A stretch of DNA of 64,000 bases from Rhabdophis nuchalis (lineage: Eukaryota; Chordata; Lepidosauria; Squamata; Natricidae), in the NCBI GenBank assembly GCA_039707465.1, contig CM077645.1, forward strand, positions 164,449,503 to 164,513,502, in the 5' to 3' direction. The position numbers and the translations under genes are program-made. Below are positions 55,840 to 64,000 of this stretch, piece by piece. The stretch's first letter is position 1. The number at the start of each line of letters is the position of its first letter. A model generated the notes under the pieces. It was not told where the DNA came from and ran no database searches. It saw only the letters and a program-made list of their open reading frames with translations.

Positions 55840-56341
55840 GTATATTTGCTGAGCTGCTAATTCACTGACTGGTGATTTACTACAAAACAAAGGCTTTCCT
55901 AGCTCTTCTCTAACAGCAAACTGAGCTTTGTGATATACAATACTTTCCACCATGGTAAGAAAACTACAATCATATTTGGTGGCCTTTAAGAAAACCCTAA
56001 GGCATTTATCTATCTGATAAATTTTTACTTGATACTTAAGTGTTTCTAATTGGATTGATTGCCTTACTGATTCTTACTGTAGCTGCATGTAGGTGTTTAA
56101 ATTATTTCTATTTTTTTAAACTGAATTTAGTACTGGACTTTTCAAACAGACCAGTAATAAGTGTTTTCCAAATGTAACAACTGATTATAGCTTTGACTGA
56201 AATGTGAATCCTGCTCACATAGCTTAGTTTATCATATCAGAACATGGGTGTTTTTTTTGTTAATAGATATTTACAATATGTACAAGTGCATGCCAAAATC
56301 AGAACAGAGATTCAGATTATAGCTCCATGTATACACCACTG
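55839..56341. other. Unassigned AT-rich DNA
   Basis: Nothing recognised. Confidence 0.5.
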
Positions 56342-56349
56342 CTTTAGGG

Positions 56350-56487
56350 CAGGGCTGTCAAACTCTCAGCCCACAGTCTGGAAGCGTCACATGCAGGCCA
56401 TGCCCATGGCCAGTTTAGCGAAGGGAGGGTGGGAAATCCCAATATGTCATGTGACACCTCCGTGAGCTTTTGAGTTTGACACCCCTG
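56350..56487 (+). mobile_element. Short hAT MITE with perfect TSD
   Basis: 138 bp, ends CAGGGCTGTCAAACTC and GAGTTTGACACCCCTG, exact duplication CTTTAGGG (56342-56349 and 56488-56495). Confidence 0.95.
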
Positions 56488-56495
56488 CTTTAGGG

Positions 56496-58106
56496 GATAT
56501 CTTTGTAAAGTTACTTGACTTTGGAGTGATAAATACTCACTAGAATAATCATATATATGACATTATGTCCAAAAGTCACAATTTTTAAAAAGTTTGTCTT
56601 CCTTCCACTTCTGCTCAATGTCTAGCTTACCTTTCAACTCTCTTTTTGGGGGGTCTGATCTCCTTCTGCCTCAAAGACTCACTAAAACTGAACTGTAAAT
56701 ACTGGGCAACCAGAAGATGGTTGCAAGGAGAGTTCCTTTATGACTTCACTGACATCAAAGGTTGTCCATGACAACCCATTTGATGTAGTGGTGTAAGTCT
56801 AGAAGCAGGAACACAAGCTGGGGGGGGGGCATGGGGCAGCCATTATCTCTCATCAAAAAGAAAAAGGCAATGGCAAATGGCCTACAGATATCTTGTGAGG
56901 TAAACTTTTCTAGAAGAAATGTTGCCCAGTCTCTGTTGTCCCTCCTCATATAGAAAGTAAAAATCATTCATGTGAAAATAATGGTAGTTCTGTCTACTCG
57001 TTATTAACATCACTTTTCCAGGGCTTCATTATCAACTCCCATCCTATGATTATAGGTTAAAAAAATGCCTGTGAAATTAATGGCAAATCTGTCCAGGCCA
57101 TTATCCAATGCCCTTATTTGAAATGATTAAACTCATTGTGTTTGCTTAATATATATTCCTCTCTTCATAGAGCATGCATGCATGGTGCCTCAGGGCAAGC
57201 CCCTCTAATAATTTTCAATTGAATAAAACCATAACTCATGACCCAATAAATTATTAAGAAAGCCTGTGTTGTACCTGATCTATCATTCATCTTACTACAA
57301 TGGTGGAAAGCCTACAGTTTTTGGTAATGGTTCTTGCCATGATAAATAGTTCTCTTAAAATGTAGAACGAAGTACAGTGGTAGACATTAAAACATATTCT
57401 GCTGTTGAATTATCTATCAAATTGACTCCCCCTCTTTCTTGCCTTTACCAATGAGCTGAATTTATAATTGTTCTGGTGTAGAAAAATGTACCAGATTAGT
57501 AGTTTTCATTCCTAGCTCTAAAGTGCTTTTGGAAAGGATTGTCAAATGATAAAGGCTCCACAATATCCAAAGTAGACTCTGAATAATTGCTCAGTGGATT
57601 AAAAAGTCCAAAATCAACCATCAACAAATATCTATACTGTGGAATTCTTATTTCTCTCTGAGCTTGTTTTTTTCCTTGCATAGATTGCATTACCCTAATA
57701 GATAACATCCTGTGTACTAGTGAATGTGGGGTTTGTGCATTGTTTATATATAATAGCTTACCCTGCCAGTGTTGATGGGAGTGTGGTTTTCTCTTTGGTA
57801 GTTCTTTGATTAGCGTATTATTTTTTGCTTGATTGTTTGCCTTGTGTTAACCCCTGCTTATCTAGTTGTAGGCTGCCAGGGAGAATGTCTCCAGTCATTT
57901 TGTTTCCTCCTTAGCTTTTTATTGAGAATTTCTTAGTCTCTTGTGACCAGTGTGTAAATGTGGTTTATTTCTATGAACTCTACAGTTTGAGCCTCAGCTA
58001 CATATATTCTATTGGAAACATCTATAATGTGTATATACCTGTTTGTCCAAATTATCACTGCCTTGTAAGAGCTACTAAGTGAAAATTTAATGCAGTGTGA
58101 GATTTA
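56496..58106. other. Unassigned AT-rich DNA
   Basis: A short poly-G run lies near 56820. No gene or element recognised. Confidence 0.5.
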
Positions 58107-58125
58107 AAAGCCAGTTGGTCTAGTA

Positions 58126-58256
58126 CAGGGCTTTCAAACTTGTGGCCCATGAGCCGGATGCATCATGTGCTGGCCATGCTCATGCCCAGGTTAGCAAAGG
58201 GAAAGTTGTGATACATCATGTGATAATGCTGTGATGACACACATTTGACACCCCTG
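58126..58256 (+). mobile_element. Short hAT MITE nested in SINE C
   Basis: CAGGGCTTTCAAACTTG to ACATTTGACACCCCTG, same family as 35821 and 56350. Flanks GTCTAGTA and ATTTAGGC no longer match well. Confidence 0.85.
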
Positions 58257-58346
58257 ATTTAGGCACCAGTCTAAAAAGTTGGAGAACATGAGTTCAAGTT
58301 TCACCTTAGTTGTAGTATCCAGCCAAGTAACTTTGGGCCAGTTTCT

Positions 58347-58406
58347 CCCTCCCTCCCTCCCTCCCTCCCTCCCTCCCTCCCTCCCTCCCTCCCTCCCTCC
58401 CTCCCT
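58347..58406 (+). repeat. (CCCT)n microsatellite
   Basis: About 15 perfect CCCT units expanded inside the SINE. Confidence 0.97.
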
Positions 58407-58490
58407 GGCCATCCTATATTTCACATCTTGAGTTATTTGTAAAAATAATAAAGGTGGTATATAAATAAATTAAAACATAAATAAATAAGA

Positions 58491-58834
58491 TGAAATCATC
58501 TCATCAGATACACCATATGTTTTATTTGGTGGGACTTCCCTCCATTTGTATTACTTTATAGTATAAAATATCATGTGTTTTATTTGTTTCTTAGAACTAC
58601 TTTTCCAGGAGCATAAAGTGGATTATGTTGTGTGATGATATGTGGGAATTATCTTTGGAGACAAAAAAAAAAAAAAGCCACAGAGTAGACAAACATCATG
58701 CAAAAGTTATCTAAGTCCACAGCAGAAAAGGGGGCATGTGAAGGGTTTAAGAAAAAGGAAAGGAGGTGAGGAATAATTTCCAGCTTCTGAGTTATTGACC
58801 CAAATCATTCACTGAGGTTCCACGGCTGAGGGTT
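58491..58834. other. Unassigned AT-rich DNA
   Basis: Nothing recognised. Confidence 0.5.
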
Positions 58835-58902
58835 GGGTTGAATTTGGATCTCTCAAACCCTAGTCCAATATCTTAACCAGTGCACCACCTTGCTTTTCCC
58901 AG
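58835..58902 (-). mobile_element. tRNA-derived SINE head (fragment)
   Basis: On the minus strand GCAAGGTGGTGCACTGGTTAAGA and GGTTTGAGAGATCCAAATTC read as A- and B-box regions of a tRNA-type SINE. Confidence 0.5.
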
Positions 58903-59911
58903 GTTATATCTTAATAATTAACACATAATGACATATTCTAGTTTGAATAGCCTTCTTCAGAAGAGGACCAGGAGATGTTAGACCTTATAATGCCAAGTTC
59001 CAGCAATTAATACTCAGTTAACAATTGGTCCAGACTTCCTTCCGGTTGGCCGGAGGCGACGGTCGAGTCTTGGGGATCGTCCGCCGCTTGGTTGCCTCTA
59101 TGGCCCCCCCAAGGGGCAGGGAGTTCTTTTAGAGGACTCCTGCTGTACGGGTGGCTTGCGGGGAATCCCCCTACCCTGACGGTGGTGGGGGGCGTGGTCC
59201 CCGCTTCGACCTAGGCGTAGGGGAACGAGTCGTGGGGGGCATCGTCTCCTTTGCCGATGGAGGACCGGAATACCTAGCTGCTTTCACGAAGAGCTGAAGC
59301 GCTGGAGTTGGAGGCAACACCGAGGCTCCTGGCTACAAAGTGGACTGTGAGTGATCTTATTTCAATGCTCGCAACTTTCAGCTTGAAAGAGGATGGAGGG
59401 GGAAGTTTGTAATATCCCCCCTCGGAATGGAAAAAAGCGGCGTTTAAAAATGCTCCCCAGGCTTGGGGAAGCGGAGAAATCAACATCCAATTTTCTTAAA
59501 CTATAAGTGAAAGTCTTTCCTGTATTACCTCTGGATACTTTGTATCGAAGTCTGGCAACAATGAGACAATGTTTTGCTTGTTAACTCCCGGTGGCTTCCA
59601 GATGGGCGGGGGAAGATGGCGTTCCTTTGTTCTCAGGAGATATACTTTTCTTGGAAAACTGCTGACATTCCCTTGTGTTCAGGACTGCCTCTCTCTTTTC
59701 ACTAACGAATGCATGTAATGGATTAATTGGACCTTTCCCTGAAGTGCCTTCTTTTTTTCTTTTTACCTGATTGTTTTTAAGAACTTGGTTTCTCTCTGGA
59801 TTATAAATAAATGACACTGTGACTCTGGTCACTGAAATCTGCTCCCACCTTGACTCACAGACTCCTCTCCAGCTGATGCCATTTTACTGACAAAGACTTA
59901 AATCTTTCATT

Positions 59912-60783
59912 ATGGCTTCAAAAAAGCAGACACATCAAACCAAGATCACTTCGATGTTACCAGAAAAAACAGATGTGGATGCTAAATTAGCAGCAATGGA
60001 TGAAACTCTTCAGAACATTATGAAAGAAATTAAAGAAATGCGGAAGGACCATGTCAGTTCTAAATTAGAACTTTTGGAGGTACAGAAGAAATTAATGGAA
60101 AATACACAAAAGATCGATGGTCTGGAGACGGGGTTGGCTGGGACAAGGGAAGAGCTTAAAAGCTTTAATAATGAAATAGGGGATTTAGCTGGTCATGTGT
60201 CTAGGATGGATTTTGAAAGGATGTCTTATTTTTTAAGATTTCAGAACGTTCCTGAGTCTAACGATGAAGATTTGACTGATTTAATGAGTACAATTTTAGC
60301 AGATTATATACAAAAGAGCAAAGAAGATATTAGGGGGGACAGAATATAGAATAAATTCAGCATATGCCAGGATAAATGAAGTACCCAGAGAGATACATAT
60401 TAAATTTGTAAGGAGGTCAACAAGGGAAAGGATCCTGAGAGCGCAGAGAGACAGTCCTTTAATTTACCAGCAGAATGAGATTGCCATCTTGAAGCAGGTC
60501 CCGAAAAAGGTTAGAGAGATAAGAAGGAAGTATTCCTTCTTGTCCAAAAGATTATTTAAAAAGGGGATTTGGTTCAAGTGGGTGATGCCAGAGGGGATGT
60601 TGGTGTTCTAGGAGGGAGGGAGGGTGAGAATTAAAACAATTGCAGAGGCGGAAGCCTTTCTTAAAAAAACATTCCTCAATCCTGGAGGATGAAAATGGGA
60701 GAACGGAGGGTGCCGTGGCCTCGCCCACTGGAGGTCAGGGAGAGGAAGACACAATTGCCAAAAGACTTAGATCTCAAAAGTGA
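59912..60783 (+). pseudogene. L1 ORF1p-like RNA-binding protein, frameshifted
   Basis: Starts ATG at 59912 (MASKKQTHQTKITSMLPEKT). Residues about 25-100 form a coiled coil rich in Lys, Glu and Leu (trimerisation region in L1 ORF1p). An RRM-like start SYFLRFQNVPE follows near residue 108. The open frame stops at 60349 because of one extra G in the six-G run at 60333-60338; in the next frame YRINSAYARINEVPREIHIK and STRERILR continue into the C-terminal domain. A stop at 60609-60611 and another slip in the A run near 60665 follow; the last part EGAVASPTGGQGEEDTIAKR ends at TGA 60781-60783. The ancestral protein would be about 290 residues, a usual ORF1p size. It coats its RNA as a chaperone in active elements; this copy is dead. 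Confidence 0.85.
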
Positions 60784-61046
60784 CTTTATTTTTGTATTGT
60801 ACAACTTTTATTTGGATGTTTATACATGATTGTTAGCATAGATTTTACGATATATTTGTATCTCTTTCCACTTTGTGGTATAAATGAAAATTTACTGTAT
60901 TAATTATATATTCTTTTATGAAGCCTCGGCTGGGGCCAATGACTCTGACATGGAGGTTCTCACAATGTCTTTATAATACCTTATTTACCCTTGCTCTATT
61001 TGTATAAAAATTTGTAAAACTCAATAAAACTTTTTCAATAAAAAAA
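60784..61046 (+). terminator. L1-type 3' UTR with polyadenylation signals
   Basis: AT-rich 3' UTR ending AACTCAATAAAACTTTTTCA followed by a second AATAAA and poly-A. Two AATAAA hexamers lie within 25 bp of the tail. Confidence 0.75.
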
Positions 61047-61060
61047 AACAATTGGTCCAG

Positions 61061-64000
61061 GGGTAAACACTGATTCTCTGAAGGAGAAGACTCGTTCACT
61101 CTACTCTCATGAATCTTAGAGGAAAACATACGCATTGGGCTGTTCAACTTAGCCAATAAACAATTGCATCCAGAATAACTACCTGAAAGAATAGACCTGA
61201 TCAAGACCAGATGAGCTCAGGATGGATTGAGGCTAGTAGTATTTAGGAAACAACATGGTCTCAATAATTGCTGGAATTATCCACTAAATCACAATTAATA
61301 CCTGCTTTATAATTTTTAATTGCCAAGACTTTTTCCTGTAAATTTCACTCAGTTTATCTTCAGATTCTATTTCACTGGCTCTGTGAACTGAATTGTTCTG
61401 GGTAATCTTCTTAGACACATATGAAACTTGGACAGAATTTATCTATTTATGAGATGTGGTTCTTGGTGTGTACAATTTTGAAATAAGTTTGATAGCATTA
61501 TTTGTATCTCAGGAAGTGAAATGTATGGATCCTACCTAACTAGCCCTGATCTTTATTCAGTGAAGTCTAGAAGTCAAAGAGAGAGAAACAACCAAATAAC
61601 TTCTGTTCAGTTTGAATTGTTATCAGACTGATTTTAATTTGCATCATATTAACAGGCTCTCCACTAATGGAGCCGGTCTTTTGGGACAAAGCTTTCCATC
61701 TGTGTGTGAACAAACAATATTTGCAGCAATGCTATCACCAGGAGGCATTTAAATGTGTAAATTATATAGATTGGCAGATTTAAGCCAAGTGCTTTTTCAC
61801 AGAGCATAAAAGTAAAATAAAAATAGCAGACAAAACATTCATGGTTTTGTATTATTTTACACAATTACCTGATATTGAAGAGTCTACATGTGGAGACATA
61901 ATACAGCAGAAGAGCAGATTGCTTAAGAAGCCAAAAAAAACCAAAACCTTCAGGTAAATGTCATGGAATCATCACTCACTGTTTCTCCTTTGGGATCAGG
62001 TCCAGAATAATGGACAGAAATTGCTTTCCATAAACTATATGTGTTCATAATCACGTACATATTATCTTCATACAAGTACACATTTATACTTTTAAGACAT
62101 TATTTGCAGTCAAGAGTTTTACCAAGCAATAAGGCAACTCTTACTAGATTCTGGTCTGGGCATGTTAGGAATTCTGGGAGAAACATGTTTATGCCATTCT
62201 TAAGGTCAAAGGGCTTCCTATGAAAGCCATTAATATCCAATCTCCTAAAGTACAATTTAATGCCTAAAATCTAACCATATAACATCTTCTTCTTCCTAGC
62301 ATGTTACTATAGAAAAAAAAAAGCACTTAGAGATCATAAGCTTTATTCAATGGAATTAGCATCAATGAGAAATTAAGGGTTTTTTTGGGGTAAGGAGGGA
62401 AGTTCTAATTTTAGAATTTCCAAATATATTGAAATGCATGCATGCCAAAATCCACGCTTGACAGAATTTTGCGACATATTTCACAACCGCCCAAAATATA
62501 CATGTGCCTGTTAGAAAACATAAGAAAATGTGTGCATTAAAGAATATAAACAAAAAAAAATGAATTTTGCCTTGAGAAAAATTGCTTGCCAAAGTGCAAA
62601 TATGAAGAACGATTTTTGAAATTAGATATATACCTTCAAAATTAATATTCATATTTTTTGAGTCCAAAACCACATAATTAATACAGAAATGAGATCTAAC
62701 AGAAGTTGCGGTTGGAAAAAATGAGAAGGTTTACAAAACTATTTGTAATATCTTTGGGGCTGTGGGTTGTTATTTTCTGACTTAAGACATTATTTATTTA
62801 TTTTGATATATGCATAGTGTATAAATATGTGAATACCATAAAAATATCAGCAACAATAGCAAATATCCCAAAATGCATCATGCCAGGTCAATGTTGTTGT
62901 TTTTTCTGATTAAGCATAGGTTTGTGTTTCTTTTTCTTTTCTTACATTTGTAGACTCATTTTGCTTCTGAAAGCATAAACTGAAATGCTTTAAAGGAAGC
63001 CCATCACCATAACATTCAAATTATTAAAACAATCATCATTCAAGTTAGTATGAAACTGAGTTTTGCTATGGTTCTGTAAAATAGAAGAGAGGGATTGATA
63101 ATAAGGTGAACCAACATTTTCTTTAAAGTATTATAAAAATGAACACAAAAATGGGGAGCGTGCAAAATTGCTGCCATTCAACCTGTAATATAATCAGCCC
63201 AGTTTAATAAATATTGTTGTTCGAAGCAAGATGAAATAAATCTTTTGTGTTCTGAAATGCTGCACAGAGCAATATTTTGATTATGTTTCATACTGAATCA
63301 CACATTGCCAGGAAATGTCTCTAATTCTGCATGTCAACGCAGCTGGTTTTCCACCCACACTCCATTACTTTTGCTGTATAATGTCATTTTTGTGGCTTTG
63401 TATAAAATAATAACTGTGATCAGATAGCAATAGAAAATGTTGCTTTCCCCCTCCCCATTACTTCTAATTATATGTTGAGCTTTGCATGATAGTGATATTT
63501 GTAAAAAGATATAGTTCAATACTTTTTATGTAGGAAAAATTATGTTAAACCAACTGTTCCCTTTTATGGATATATGTACTGCACAGCTAATATTCATTTA
63601 TCTACCTAAGTTTTTTTTTCCAAACCAAAGGAGATGAACATCTTCAAACTACATTACTCTCATTTATCTCTTTAATATTATAAAATGCTGAGAAAGCATA
63701 AATGTTTTGTTTCCTGCAGCCAATTCCACCCTTTAGCTACTTAACCACATTATTAGGTTGTCAACCTAATTCAGATGTCTTGTATAAAAATGAGTGATGT
63801 CACTGGCTCCAGATTTCTCTACAAGTATCTGTGTAACAGCTTTATGCTTAGTGAATCTTTGAAATAATATATTTGTATGGGATACATTTACAGTTTTGTA
63901 CTTAACTCTTATAATTTGTTATTTGGTTTTCCCAGGTTTGATCTGATTTCCCTTTATGCTACTTGGAGGACCCTGAATAGGCTGAGAGTTGGTGTGCCTG
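61061..64000. other. Unassigned AT-rich DNA to the window end
   Basis: About 2.9 kb without a recognisable element, microsatellite or coding exon. Being repeat-free, it could include conserved regulatory DNA, but nothing in the sequence alone shows that. Confidence 0.45.

Larger units (their letters stand above)
58107..58490 (+). mobile_element. tRNA-derived SINE, family C, with MITE and (CCCT)n inside
   Basis: Head AAAGCCAGTTGGTCTAGTA, interrupted by a MITE, then TTTAGGCACCAGTCTAAAAA, CAAGTAACTTTGGGCCAGT, a (CCCT)n expansion, and the tail CTTGAGTTATTTGTAAAAAT and AATAAAGGTGGTATATAAAT. Confidence 0.8.
59034..61046 (+). mobile_element. ORF1-only L1-type retroposon (half-LINE)
   Basis: Complete 2.0-kb insertion flanked by the 14-bp duplication AACAATTGGTCCAG (59020-59033 and 61047-61060). 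Order: CpG-rich 5' UTR (59034-59911, starts ACTTCCTTCCGGTTGGCCGG), ORF1 (59912-60783), a 3' UTR of about 260 bp with two AATAAA signals, and a poly-A tail. No endonuclease or reverse transcriptase is present: the ORF1 end leads straight to the 3' UTR. A 5' start plus missing ORF2 cannot be ordinary 5' truncation. It resembles the HAL1 half-L1 elements of mammals and must have been copied by L1 enzymes in trans. Confidence 0.85.

Noticed and set aside
57496..57708. 70-codon minus-strand frame as a host exon
   Set aside because: No convincing splice sites at its ends and no recognised similarity.
59034..61046. Ordinary 5'-truncated L1
   Set aside because: The 5' UTR and ORF1 are present and the duplication directly flanks the 5' UTR, so the missing ORF2 is an internal absence, not 5' truncation.

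Overview
The window looks like non-coding (intergenic or intronic) DNA from a squamate reptile, most likely a snake. The sequence is AT-rich with vertebrate-style interspersed repeats: CR1 and L2-clade LINEs, tRNA-derived SINEs (one with a Bov-B-like 3' end), hAT MITEs, Helitrons, Penelope-like fragments and solo LTRs. Long GATA/GACA arrays resemble the Bkm satellites known from snakes. I found no complete host protein gene, no rRNA gene and no convincing tRNA gene. One short minus-strand candidate host exon (2296-2475) ends in a good splice donor. Nothing bacterial (operons, CRISPR, ribosome binding sites) is present.

Layout. 1-9.4 kb: microsatellites, SINEs, three target-duplicated hAT MITEs, an LTR-like repeat, and a CR1 copy that splits a CpG-decayed repeat. 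9.4-20 kb: three L2-clade LINEs. The largest (about 12.5-16.03 kb) keeps a 1053-aa endonuclease/reverse-transcriptase frame and sits inside (GGTA)n satellites, which themselves lie inside a Helitron (11571-16417). That Helitron is inserted in a second, oppositely oriented Helitron-like repeat. A second copy of the outer repeat at about 31.9-32.29 kb lacks the inner Helitron and so serves as an empty-site control. 20-32 kb: a palindromic MITE, Penelope-like termini, a CR1 copy, a GC-rich long palindrome, a GATA array, and a CR1-tailed SINE split by a solo LTR. 32-50 kb: mostly single-copy AT-rich DNA with hAT elements, CR1 and L2 fragments and a second solo LTR at 36.2 kb. 50-64 kb: Penelope-like GIY-YIG remnants at 52.7-53.3 kb, further MITEs, and a complete 2.0-kb L1-type retroposon (59034-61046) that has ORF1 but no ORF2, flanked by a 14-bp target duplication. 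The last 3 kb hold nothing I can name.

How the parts relate. Very little here encodes a cellular function; the window records successive insertions. Nesting gives relative ages: Helitron after outer Helitron, L2 after the satellites, solo LTR after a SINE, a poly-A retroposon after a SINE, and hAT after CR1. Twelve hAT-type insertions have readable 8-bp duplications, and ten of those have TA at the centre. The items most worth following up are the ORF1-only L1 (half-LINE), the Helitron with its in-window empty site, the Penelope-type hammerhead-like motifs, and the candidate exon.
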